A stretch of 8,332 bases of DNA from JAHFLV01 sp964367845 (GCA_964367845.1 CAYIYW010000029.1:1-8332); one strand, 5' to 3'; counted from the first letter of the stretch, positions 1 through 5,240 are shown. Numbers and translations are program-made. The notes: generated by a model not told the origin, from the sequence alone.

Positions 1-728
1 TAACGGCATACAAAGTGATCGCTTCACGCATACGGGAAGTGATTGATGAAGATACTGATGTCACGCAAGTGAAAAAAGACCTCGAAAACCTGCTTGATCG
101 TTCCATTCGTGCTGGCGAGTATGTGATAAAGAGTACCCCGAAGATTAAGGATTTGAGCAAGATTGATTTCGAGGCATTACGAAAGTTTTTCGATGATTCG
201 GACACGAAGAATATTGAAGCCGAACATTTGAGTGCGGAGCTGGAGGAAAAAATTAAAGAAATGATACGCAAGAATAAGCTTCGCAAGCATTTCCTTGATC
301 GGCTAAATAAACTCCTGCACGAATACAATACCGGCTCGCACGATCTTGATGTCTTTTTCGATCAGCTCGTTGAGTTAGCAAAGGAATTAAGCGAAGAAGA
401 CCGCCGCGCGGTTTCAGAAAATCTCACGGAAGAGGAGTTAGCTATTTTCGATATTCTTCGTAAAGAAAACCTGAACCCGGGCGAAGTAGATCAAGTTAAA
501 AAAGTTGCTAAAGAATTGCTGGTAAAACTGAAAGCGGAAAAACTAGTTTTGGATTGGAAGCGAAAAGAAGAAACACGGGCTGATGTGAAGATAACCATCC
601 GCGATCTGCTTTATGATGAGCTACCCGGTCCGACATATACCGAACCCGACTGCGAAGACCGAACGCAAAAAGTGTATTTCCATGTTTATGACAACTACGT
701 GGACGAGAAAGTGAACGTTTACGCATAA
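1..728 (+). CDS. hsdR: Type I restriction enzyme R subunit (HsdR), C-terminal part, 5' truncated by window edge
   Basis: HsdR is the ATP-dependent translocase and nuclease subunit of type I restriction-modification complexes. Only the last ~241 codons are here. The frame (first full codon at position 3) is open to the window edge, so the GTG at 15 is an internal valine, not a start. The visible part is helical and charged, rich in Lys and Glu. Near the end it carries the HsdR C-terminal signature: LTEEELAIFDIL, then VKKVAKELLVKLK, LDWKRKEETRADV, and a final HVYDNY-like helix. This matches the C-terminal helical region of EcoR124/EcoEI-type HsdR proteins, which docks the motor subunit onto the methyltransferase core. 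The nuclease and helicase motifs would lie upstream, outside the window. No hsdM or hsdS is seen downstream, so if present they lie upstream. The family call rests on motif recall; whether the whole gene is intact cannot be judged. Confidence 0.82.
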   Translation, partial: TAYKVIASRIREVIDEDTDVTQVKKDLENLLDRSIRAGEYVIKSTPKIKDLSKIDFEALRKFFDDSDTKNIEAEHLSAELEEKIKEMIRKNKLRKHFLDRLNKLLHEYNTGSHDLDVFFDQLVELAKELSEEDRRAVSENLTEEELAIFDILRKENLNPGEVDQVKKVAKELLVKLKAEKLVLDWKRKEETRADVKITIRDLLYDELPGPTYTEPDCEDRTQKVYFHVYDNYVDEKVNVYA

Positions 729-744
729 CGAAATAAACGAAAGG

Positions 745-756
745 TTTTGCGCAAAA
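745..756. repeat. Perfect 12-bp palindrome between hsdR and the PemK-like gene
   Basis: TTTTGCGCAAAA is a perfect dyad 17 nt after the hsdR stop and 48 nt before the PemK-like start. It could be an operator half-site pair or simply chance; no loop separates the arms, so it is a poor hairpin terminator. Confidence 0.35.
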
Positions 757-792
757 TGAAGTAATCTTAATTTTCTCTTTATCCCAGAAAAG

Positions 793-798
793 TAGGAT
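793..798 (+). promoter_or_regulatory. Possible -10 box of the PemK-like gene, 6 nt before ATG
   Basis: TAGGAT matches 4 of 6 bases of TATAAT and ends exactly 6 nt before the ATG at 805. This is the same spacing as at ruvA, fpg, trmH and doxX in this window. No convincing -35 box was found. The box lies within a small imperfect hairpin (783-804, CCCA...TGGG) that ends at the start codon. Confidence 0.3.
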
Positions 799-804
799 TT
801 TGGG

Positions 805-1203
805 ATGAACAAAGATTTAAACACTTGGAACACCCAGAAACAGAAAATTCATTCCTTGAATGGAACCAGGGATTTTTATGAGCGTGAAGTTTGGTGGACC
901 AGAATTGGGGTAAATGTGGGTGTAGAAATTGACGGCAGACACGAATTATTTATGAGACCAGTGGTAATCGTCAGAAAGTTCAACAGAAATATGGCCCTCG
1001 TGATTCCCACGACCTCAAAAAATAAATCAAATAAATATTATCTTGATGTCGCTGGAGAGGATGGCAAGGTCTACAAGACCTGTTTGTCGCAAATTAGAGT
1101 TATCAGTGTAAAAAGATTACTCCGAAAAATCGGCACTGTGCGGCAAGAAAATCACACGAATCTGATAAACAAAGTTGCCCAAATGATGTATGGTTCATTG
1201 TGA
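805..1203 (+). CDS. PemK/MazF-like protein (putative endoribonuclease toxin), copy A, no antitoxin seen
   Basis: This is a 132-residue protein of the PemK/MazF type, whose characterised members are SH3-like-fold ribonucleases that cleave mRNA. After an ~23-residue hydrophilic N-terminus, the core reads REVWW (27-31), IGVNVG (34-39), EIDG (41-44), RPVVIV (51-56) and a PTTSK strand (68-72). These correspond to the MazF/PemK pattern of GD(I/V)WW, G.E..G.RP.(V/L)(V/I) and P.(T/S)S. A second block is LSQIRVI (94-100), then KRL and KIG (103-110). It has an ungapped paralogue at 3981-4373, which supports the ATG at 805. No small antitoxin frame lies within 75 nt upstream or 100 nt downstream, unlike a normal mazEF/pemIK pair. 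It directly follows hsdR, which suggests an accessory or defence segment. Toxicity and RNase activity are inferred from the fold only. Confidence 0.75.
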   Translation: MNKDLNTWNTQKQKIHSLNGTRDFYEREVWWTRIGVNVGVEIDGRHELFMRPVVIVRKFNRNMALVIPTTSKNKSNKYYLDVAGEDGKVYKTCLSQIRVISVKRLLRKIGTVRQENHTNLINKVAQMMYGSL

Positions 1204-1221
1204 TGGTCTGTCTAAAACAAC

Positions 1222-1245
1222 GAAACCCGCTTTTCTGCGGGTTTC
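1222..1245 (+). terminator. Terminator-like hairpin after the PemK-like gene A
   Basis: Arms GAAACCCGC (1222-1230) and GCGGGTTTC (1237-1245) form a perfect 9-bp stem with a 6-nt loop, starting 18 nt after the stop codon. The U-tract is only the TTT inside the 3' arm, so termination strength is uncertain. Confidence 0.55.
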
Positions 1246-1273
1246 TCGGAGGACGAAGCCGATTAAAACATTG

Positions 1274-1279
1274 TATAAT
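1274..1279 (+). promoter_or_regulatory. Consensus -10 box upstream of the 55-aa membrane protein
   Basis: TATAAT (6/6) lies 33 nt before the ATG at 1313. There is no good -35 hexamer 16-18 nt upstream. A TG lies directly next to the box, without the usual one-base gap of an extended -10. Confidence 0.45.
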
Positions 1280-1312
1280 GAGATAATTGGTTATTTAACA
1301 ACATAAAAACAA

Positions 1313-1480
1313 ATGAAAAATATTTTAAGAGATTTTATTTCCACCGAGGACAGAGTGTATCCCATGAAAATCGGAAAAACCGTCGCCTCATCGCTTACCG
1401 GTTTTATCATCGGCGCGGCCGCGGCCCATCTCGTCTGGTTTTCAACAGTCAAACAAATTTTTGAAGTGTTTGGAATGTAA
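1313..1480 (+). CDS. Small single-pass membrane protein, 55 aa, function unknown
   Basis: An open frame from ATG 1313 to TAA 1480 encodes 55 residues. The N-terminus is polar (MKNILRDFISTEDRVYPM). Residues ~24-44 (ASSLTGFIIGAAAAHLVWF) form one hydrophobic, Gly/Ala-rich transmembrane helix, followed by a short amphipathic tail ending VFGM. A perfect TATAAT lies 33 nt upstream; no Shine-Dalgarno is visible. An internal ATG (codon 18) could give a 38-residue form. The stop is 1 nt from the stop of rpsT on the other strand, so the two genes converge with no room for a terminator between them. The TM segment, upstream -10 box and non-overlapping position make a real gene likely. I do not recognise a named family; similar short proteins with YPMKIGK-type motifs are, as far as I recall, common hypothetical proteins in CPR genomes. 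Confidence 0.6.
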   Translation: MKNILRDFISTEDRVYPMKIGKTVASSLTGFIIGAAAAHLVWFSTVKQIFEVFGM

Positions 1481-1481
1481 C

Positions 1482-1757
1482 CTAAACTAGGCGCGATGTT
1501 TGCTTATTCAAAAGTGCACGGAGTCGGGACTTTTTGCGTCCGGCGTTGTTGTCTTTTATCAAGTGAGTTTTTGCCGCCTTATCAATCGCCTGCTCAACTG
1601 TCGGGAAAAACTGCTTGGCTTCGGCGATTTTGCCAGCGACAACCAATTTTCTGAATTTCTTAATTGAATCGGTCAGCGTCGTTTTTCTGGCAAAATTAAA
1701 CTTTCGCTTGCGACGCGAGTTTCTTAAGGCCTTTTTGGCTGATTCGGTAATCGGCAT
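1482..1757 (-). CDS. rpsT: Small-subunit ribosomal protein bS20
   Basis: This 91-residue, strongly basic protein is a component of the 30S subunit that binds 16S rRNA in the body of the small subunit. The sequence follows the S20 pattern. It opens MPITESAKKALRNSRRKR, continues with a central KTTLTDSIKKF helix, then a second helix with AKQFFPTVEQAIDKAA (48-62), and ends with the signature KTHLIKDNNAGRKKSRL (63-79). Length is as expected (85-95 residues). The frame can be extended upstream to a TTG at 1799, but the extra 14 residues do not belong to the family and would run past the putative promoter, so ATG 1757 is chosen. No clear Shine-Dalgarno is present. The gene diverges from ruvA with 61 nt between them and converges on the 55-aa gene with 1 nt between stops. 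Confidence 0.93.
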   Translation of the reverse strand: MPITESAKKALRNSRRKRKFNFARKTTLTDSIKKFRKLVVAGKIAEAKQFFPTVEQAIDKAAKTHLIKDNNAGRKKSRLRALLNKQTSRLV

Positions 1758-1770
1758 ATTTGTGCCCGAT

Positions 1771-1799
1771 ACTCTATCACACGTCGCAGTAAGTGACAA
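1771..1799 (-). promoter_or_regulatory. rpsT promoter (-35/-10)
   Basis: On the minus strand, TTGTCA (1794-1799, 5/6 to TTGACA), a 17-bp spacer and TAGAGT (1771-1776, 4/6) form a standard sigma-70-type promoter. The -10 box ends 13 nt before the rpsT ATG, implying a very short (~6 nt) leader. Confidence 0.55.
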
Positions 1800-1803
1800 A
1801 CTT

Positions 1804-1812
1804 TGTTATGAT
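1804..1812 (+). promoter_or_regulatory. ruvA extended -10 promoter, 6 nt before ATG
   Basis: TGtTATGAT is an extended -10 element (TGnTATAAT, 5/6 in the hexamer). It ends exactly 6 nt before the ruvA ATG, so transcription should begin at or next to the start codon (leaderless mRNA). The best -35 match is weak (GTCGCA at 1783-1788, 18-bp spacer), as is usual for extended -10 promoters. Confidence 0.55.
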
Positions 1813-1818
1813 GCTCGC

Positions 1819-2502
1819 ATGATTTCACATCTCCGAGGCAAAATCATAGATAAAGGCGTGCGTTTCTGCATTCTTGACGTCAGCGGTCTCGGTTATAAAA
1901 TTTATGCTTCAGATGAATCACTGCGGGGGGCAAAAATGGGCGAAACGGCTTCATTTTGGACTCATTTGGCCGTTCGAGAAAATGCCCTTGACCTTTATGG
2001 TTTTGCCAACAAGGATTCGCTCGGACTTTTTGAACTTCTTATAACCATATCCGGAATCGGGCCGAAAACCGCTCTCGGCGTAATCAATGTCGCCAGTCCG
2101 CAGACGTTGAGACGGGCGGTTTCTTCGGGAGACCTCGCCTATCTGACAAAGGTCTCCGGTATCGGCCGAAAACTGGCCGAAAAAATAATTCTTGAACTCC
2201 GCGAAAAACTTTCGGCTTACGGCGGAGACGAACACGAAGACCTCAAGGGCGAAACCGACGCTCTGGAGGCGCTCAAATCTCTCGGCTACTCCGAGCGCGA
2301 ATCGCGGGATGCGCTCAAGAAAATTTCCGGCTCTGGCCGAGGTTCTGATTCCGGCTCCGCTTCTGGCCGAGGTCATAGTGACGGTTCTGCTTCCGTCTCT
2401 GGCGAAAATGACAAGAATAATAAGAATGACGGGAACAGCGGAAATTTTTCCACCGGCGACAAAGTGAAAAAGGCCTTGAAAATTTTGGGCGGAAATAAAT
2501 AA
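1819..2502 (+). CDS. ruvA: Holliday junction branch migration subunit RuvA, with Gly/Ser-rich insertion in domain III
   Basis: RuvA binds four-way DNA junctions as a tetramer and loads the RuvB motor during recombination and repair. Domain I (1-62) begins MISHLRGKIIDK and contains the GLGY turn and LYGF. Domain II carries two helix-hairpin-helix motifs, SGIGPKTA (78-85) and SGIGRKLA (113-120), that contact the DNA backbone. Domain III (RuvB-binding) starts DALEALKSLGYSERE (148-162) and ends with DKVKKALKILG (214-224). Between its second and third helices lies an insertion of about 40 residues (171-211) made of Gly, Ser, Arg, Asp and Asn. This brings the protein to 227 residues, against about 190-205 normally. 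The frame is open upstream to 1615, but that stretch is antisense to rpsT; ATG 1819 starts the conserved domain and sits 6 nt after an extended -10. A Mur-ligase gene follows 33 nt downstream, probably co-transcribed. Confidence 0.95.
   Translation: MISHLRGKIIDKGVRFCILDVSGLGYKIYASDESLRGAKMGETASFWTHLAVRENALDLYGFANKDSLGLFELLITISGIGPKTALGVINVASPQTLRRAVSSGDLAYLTKVSGIGRKLAEKIILELREKLSAYGGDEHEDLKGETDALEALKSLGYSERESRDALKKISGSGRGSDSGSASGRGHSDGSASVSGENDKNNKNDGNSGNFSTGDKVKKALKILGGNK
2332..2373 (+). repeat. Short direct repeats inside the ruvA insertion
   Basis: The 12-mer TCTGGCCGAGGT occurs at 2332-2343 and again at 2362-2373, 30 nt apart and in frame. It is surrounded by further TTCCGGCTC-type repeats coding for Ser-Gly-Arg-Gly and Asp-Ser-Gly/Ala. 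The pattern suggests growth of the linker by slippage or local duplication. Confidence 0.7.
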
Positions 2503-2535
2503 AGCGAAAGTCAATAAAGACGAGGGCACAACAGC

Positions 2536-3813
2536 ATGGCCAGTTTTCAAAAAAATTTCCTCAAAAAAGTCATCCCGCCGCCGATTTATAAATTTTTCCG
2601 TCCGGCATACCATTATTTGATGCCTTTTTTCGGCGCGATCGCGAACGGCTTCCCTTCCCGCGGTCTGTATGTAATCGGAATTACAGGCACAAAGGGCAAA
2701 TCAAGCACGACAGAAATCTTAAACGCGATTTTGGAAAGAGCCGGCTACAAAACCGCTCTTTCAAACACAATTCGCTTCAAAATCGGCGACCATTCGGAAA
2801 GGAATCTTCATAAGATGTCCATGCCCGGGCGATTTTTCATGCAGAATTTTCTCGCGCGCGCCAAAAAGGCCGGCTGTACACACGCGATTGTAGAGATGAC
2901 ATCGGAAGGCGCGAAACAGTTCAGGCATAAGTGGATTGACCTTGACGCTTTTGTTTTTACAAATATTTCTCCGGAGCATATTGAATCTCACGGCTCGTAT
3001 GAAAAATATCGCGCGGCAAAACTTTCTATCGGCAAACTTATTGAGACCTCAAAAAAAACGGACAAAATTGTGGTCGTGAACGGCGACGACCCGGAGGCCT
3101 TCCGCTTTTTGGGGCTAAACGCAGAAAACAAAATTCCATATTCGTTGCGAGACGCCGAACCATACGCCGTTGGCGAGAACAGCGCTGAACACGGCACTTT
3201 CTTCACTTTCCGCGGCGCGGAAATCAGGCCGAAACTCATCGGTCTTTTCAATATTTACAATGCTTTGGCAGCCGCAACGACGGCGCGGGCGCTCGGCATC
3301 CCCGATACAACCATAAAAGAAGCGATTGAGAACATGCCGGGTATTCTCGGCCGAGTTGAAAAAGTTGATGTCGGTCAAGATTTTGACGTTATCGTTGATT
3401 ATGCCCACACCGCCGATTCGCTTGAAAAGCTTTATCGGGCATTCCCGAATCAAAGAAAAATATGCGTCCTCGGAAACACCGGCGGCGGCCGAGATGCTTG
3501 GAAACGCCCGGAAATGGCAAAAATCGCCGATAAATATTGCGCCAGAATAATTCTCACAAATGAAGACCCGTATGACGAAGACCCGCAAAAAATCGTGAAC
3601 GAAATGAAAACGGCGATAACCGAGAAGCCGTGCGAAATAATCATGGACCGCAGACAAGCAATCGCTAAAGCGATTTCATATGCCCGACTTGGGAATGTCG
3701 TTTTGATTTCAGGCAAAGGAACCGACCCTTACATCATGGGGCCGAAAGGAAGCAAAACGCCGTGGAGCGATGTTGATGTGGCGAGGGAGGAGTTGGAAAA
3801 GGCGGGACGATAA
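2536..3813 (+). CDS. MurE-like Mur ligase lacking the N-terminal UDP-substrate domain
   Basis: This 425-residue ATP-dependent amide ligase is most like MurE, which adds the third residue to UDP-MurNAc-dipeptide in peptidoglycan synthesis. The P-loop is GTKGKSST (51-58). VEMTSEG (119-125) and TNISPEHIESHGSYEKYRAAK (142-162) follow; K162 is in the place of the carbamylated lysine of Mur ligases. Next are GLFNIYNALAA (237-247), DYAHT (288-292), GNTGGGRD (313-320), NEDPYDEDP (342-350) and SGKGTDPY (392-399). About 50 residues precede the P-loop, against roughly 100-120 in full MurE, so the UDP-sugar-binding domain is missing or replaced by an aromatic, possibly membrane-touching segment. In the substrate loop, PY replaces the PR of the diaminopimelate-type DNPR motif, so diaminopimelate is not the expected amino acid. 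AGKGHE is changed to SGKGTD. ATG 2536 has GAGG 10 nt upstream and follows ruvA by 33 nt. The exact substrate is unknown. Confidence 0.82.
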   Translation: MASFQKNFLKKVIPPPIYKFFRPAYHYLMPFFGAIANGFPSRGLYVIGITGTKGKSSTTEILNAILERAGYKTALSNTIRFKIGDHSERNLHKMSMPGRFFMQNFLARAKKAGCTHAIVEMTSEGAKQFRHKWIDLDAFVFTNISPEHIESHGSYEKYRAAKLSIGKLIETSKKTDKIVVVNGDDPEAFRFLGLNAENKIPYSLRDAEPYAVGENSAEHGTFFTFRGAEIRPKLIGLFNIYNALAAATTARALGIPDTTIKEAIENMPGILGRVEKVDVGQDFDVIVDYAHTADSLEKLYRAFPNQRKICVLGNTGGGRDAWKRPEMAKIADKYCARIILTNEDPYDEDPQKIVNEMKTAITEKPCEIIMDRRQAIAKAISYARLGNVVLISGKGTDPYIMGPKGSKTPWSDVDVAREELEKAGR

Positions 3814-3941
3814 TTTTTGGATTTCGGTTAGATTGACTTTTAATAGAAAATTTGCTAGCTTTGAGAGTGTAATTATTTTTGCCCAACCGTCGGCATCAGG
3901 AGAATGGGGGTAAACAGAAAAGACAACGGCTTCGGCCTCGG

Positions 3942-3961
3942 TCCCGATTTATTTATCGGGA
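3942..3961. other. Inverted repeat TCCCGAT...ATCGGGA
   Basis: A perfect 7-bp stem (3942-3948 with 3955-3961) and 6-nt loop lie between the two convergent genes, just upstream of the main bidirectional terminator. There is no U-tract on either strand. It may be an auxiliary or old terminator, or a small dispersed palindrome; only one copy is in this window. Confidence 0.4.
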
Positions 3962-3971
3962 TCAGAAAACT

Positions 3972-4012
3972 AAAAAGCGGTCACAAAACACAAAGGTTGG
4001 TGACTGCTTTTT
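3972..4012. terminator. Bidirectional intrinsic terminator overlapping the 3' end of PemK-like gene B
   Basis: AAAAAGCGGTCAC (3972-3984) pairs with GTGACTGCTTTTT (4000-4012) over 13 bp, with one G-U, around a 15-nt loop. On either strand the stem ends in five U residues, so it can stop the ruvA/Mur-ligase transcript from the left and the pemK-like transcript from the right. The last codons and the TGA (3981-3983) of the minus-strand gene lie inside the structure. Confidence 0.75.
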
Positions 4013-4373
4013 GTATGGCGATATAATTTCCTAAACTAATTATCCCAATTTTCCCAGTTAATCTTTTTGCGTCAATCATCCTAAGTTGAGAGAGAATAGC
4101 GATACGATTGATTTTGTCATTCAAAAATATCTGTTCATAAAATTTTCCCGACTTCATTTTTGTTGAAATAGGAAGTGCCCAAAATACTTCGTTGTTAAAT
4201 TTTTTAAACACTAATACTGGCCGTGAAAACTTCTCTCCGCCACCGTCTTGTTCGTAACCAATATTAGAACCAATGGAACACCACCAGACCTCGCGTTCAT
4301 GAAAAAATACTCTGCTGACATTGTTGCACTCTATTATAGTTTTTTCTTCGTGCCATTTTTTATAATTTTTCAT
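3981..4373 (-). CDS. PemK/MazF-like protein (putative endoribonuclease toxin), copy B, no antitoxin seen
   Basis: This 130-residue protein is collinear with copy A (805-1203). With the start at ATG 4373, all shared motifs fall at identical residue numbers: REVWW 27-31, IGSNIG 34-39, EQDG 41-44, RPVLVF 51-56, KKFN 57-60, LPISTK 67-72, LSQLRMI 94-100, KRL 103-105 and KIG 108-110. By eye about 40 of ~100 ungapped positions are identical. The family is the SH3-like MazF/PemK RNase toxin group; activity is inferred. A longer frame starts at TTG 4400, but it lacks a homologous extension in copy A, and AGGT sits 4 nt before ATG 4373. A possible -10, TAAAAT, is 11 nt upstream. No antitoxin-sized frame is visible on either side. 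The gene is AT-rich compared with its upstream neighbour. Confidence 0.75.
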   Translation of the reverse strand: MKNYKKWHEEKTIIECNNVSRVFFHEREVWWCSIGSNIGYEQDGGGEKFSRPVLVFKKFNNEVFWALPISTKMKSGKFYEQIFLNDKINRIAILSQLRMIDAKRLTGKIGIISLGNYIAIQKAVTNLCVL

Positions 4374-4384
4374 TCGTACCTGCA

Positions 4385-4390
4385 ATTTTA
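4385..4390 (-). promoter_or_regulatory. Possible -10 box of PemK-like gene B
   Basis: TAAAAT on the minus strand (5/6 to TATAAT) ends 11 nt before ATG 4373, implying a leader of only a few bases. The -35 region is weak. Confidence 0.3.
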
Positions 4391-4434
4391 GTGCGCGCAA
4401 GATAAAAATTCGCTGAAGAATAATTAAAAGAACA

Positions 4435-4458
4435 CGCCGACCTTTTTAAAGGTCGGCG
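4435..4458 (-). terminator. Terminator of the membrane-anchored protein gene
   Basis: CGCCGACCTTT (4435-4445) and AAAGGTCGGCG (4448-4458) form an 11-bp GC-rich stem. Read on the minus strand it is followed by TGTTCTTTTAATT, a U-rich tail. It begins 30 nt after the stop of the minus-strand gene ending at 4489. Confidence 0.65.
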
Positions 4459-4488
4459 CTGGAGAACTTGAGAAATGAACAGTGCAGT

Positions 4489-4995
4489 TCACGGACCGAT
4501 GTTCAGGAGCGCGTCCGCCTCCTTGCGTTCATCAGTACCCTCGGCAAACAGGCCGGTGATGAAATCAATGTCGGACTCCAAAACCCGCAGGGCCTCACGG
4601 GAGAGCACACCCGTGTCCTTATCAATTGATTCCCTAATCTTGAAGTACGCCCCGCGTTCCATGTCGGGCAGGCCGCGGATTCCGAGCAGAAAGAAGGTGT
4701 TGCCGTCCGGCGTCTCCACATTGGCGATGCCACTGTCCTTGTCCACGTTGAGGACTCGGAGCGGAACCGTGAGAAGCCACGTTGCGGCCGGGTCCTGTAC
4801 CCGTGGAAGCGGCGTCAGGAACGCGCGGGCGAGAACTTTTTCGGAGGGCATGTTCCGGGGTGTGTCGTTTACATAACGCGCAGAAACAACAATACCAAGA
4901 AAAAAGCCCAGAAGAGCACCGATAGTGAGGTCAACTATCGAGAGAAGCCATATGAGATATCGAACAGACGCATTTGACATTCGTCTACCTTCCAT
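4489..4995 (-). CDS. Membrane-anchored protein of unknown function, 168 aa
   Basis: I do not recognise this family. The N-terminus (MEGRRMSNASVR) is positively charged and is followed by one long hydrophobic helix at ~13-39 (YLIWLLSIVDLTIGALLGFF and on), so the rest should be outside the membrane. Residues 72-122 look strand-rich (WLLTVPLRVLNVDKDSG, ANVETPDGNTFFLLGI) and could be a small beta barrel. A charged helical tail follows (ESDIDFITGLFAEGTDERKEADALL). The start at 4995 is fixed by a strong Shine-Dalgarno, AAAGGAG (5002-5008), with 6-nt spacing; a second ATG at 4980 lacks one. The gene is visibly GC-richer than its neighbours, favouring GTG, CTC, CCG and GCG codons. It has a classical promoter and a ~60-nt leader, unlike the leaderless genes around it. 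Together these hint at a different origin or expression mode. Confidence 0.75.
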   Translation of the reverse strand: MEGRRMSNASVRYLIWLLSIVDLTIGALLGFFLGIVVSARYVNDTPRNMPSEKVLARAFLTPLPRVQDPAATWLLTVPLRVLNVDKDSGIANVETPDGNTFFLLGIRGLPDMERGAYFKIRESIDKDTGVLSREALRVLESDIDFITGLFAEGTDERKEADALLNIGP

Positions 4996-5001
4996 GACAA
5001 T

Positions 5002-5008
5002 CTCCTTT
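5002..5008 (-). promoter_or_regulatory. Strong Shine-Dalgarno site AAAGGAG
   Basis: Located 6 nt before the ATG at 4995 on the minus strand. It is the best ribosome-binding site in the window and decides the start of the 168-aa membrane protein. Confidence 0.75.
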
Positions 5009-5063
5009 CAAAAGGACTTGTGTTAGTGGTTACTCACTTTTCGCCACCCTTTATTCTGTACAA

Positions 5064-5092
5064 ATGTTAGCATCTATATGGTTAAAAGTCAA
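5064..5092 (-). promoter_or_regulatory. Promoter of the membrane-anchored protein gene
   Basis: On the minus strand, TTGACT (5087-5092, 5/6) is separated by 17 bp from TAACAT (5064-5069, 4/6). Transcription would start near 5057, giving a leader of about 60 nt that contains the Shine-Dalgarno. Confidence 0.5.
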
Positions 5093-5205
5093 ATTTTGGT
5101 TGTATTTCACCAAACGAGAATTTTGCGTAAAACCGCAACTGTTTCTCCATGACTGTAACCGACGGCTTAAAAGCTCATCGGAACAGCCCTAAAACACACC
5201 GAGTA

Positions 5206-5234
5206 TTTACATTTCCCCTATTCGGAACTAAATT
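5206..5234 (+). promoter_or_regulatory. fpg promoter, -10 box 6 nt before ATG
   Basis: TTTACA (5206-5211, 5/6 to TTGACA), a 17-bp spacer and TAAATT (5229-5234, 4/6) form a good promoter. The -10 ends exactly 6 nt before the fpg ATG at 5241 and there is no Shine-Dalgarno, so a leaderless mRNA is expected. It lies in the 245-nt gap 4996-5240; nothing else clear was seen between 5093 and 5205. Confidence 0.6.
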
Positions 5235-5240
5235 AATCCC

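Noticed and set aside
1758..1799. N-terminal extension of rpsT to TTG 1799
   Set aside because: S20 proteins begin at the MPITESAKKA-type sequence; the extension overlaps the -35/-10 promoter.
1615..1818. Upstream extension of the ruvA frame
   Set aside because: It is antisense to rpsT and encodes nothing RuvA-like; the RuvA domain begins at 1819.
3833..3861. Possible plus-strand promoter TTGACT-17-TAGCTT after the Mur ligase, which could make a ~150-nt RNA ending at the 4012 terminator
   Set aside because: The -10 matches only 3 of 6 bases, and no conserved RNA structure beyond the terminator hairpins could be recognised.
3904..4026. A 40-codon plus-strand frame with AGGAG just before its ATG
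   Set aside because: The AGGAG is only 1 nt from the ATG, and the frame runs through the bidirectional terminator and the 3' end of the minus-strand PemK-like gene; probably chance.
4374..4400. Longer PemK-like B protein starting at TTG 4400
   Set aside because: The nine extra residues have no counterpart in copy A, and ATG 4373 restores residue-by-residue alignment and has AGGT before it.
4475..4876. Plus-strand 133-codon frame opposite the membrane-anchored gene
   Set aside because: It is a Ser/Arg-rich shadow in a GC-rich gene; the minus strand has the promoter, the Shine-Dalgarno, a TM helix and a terminator.
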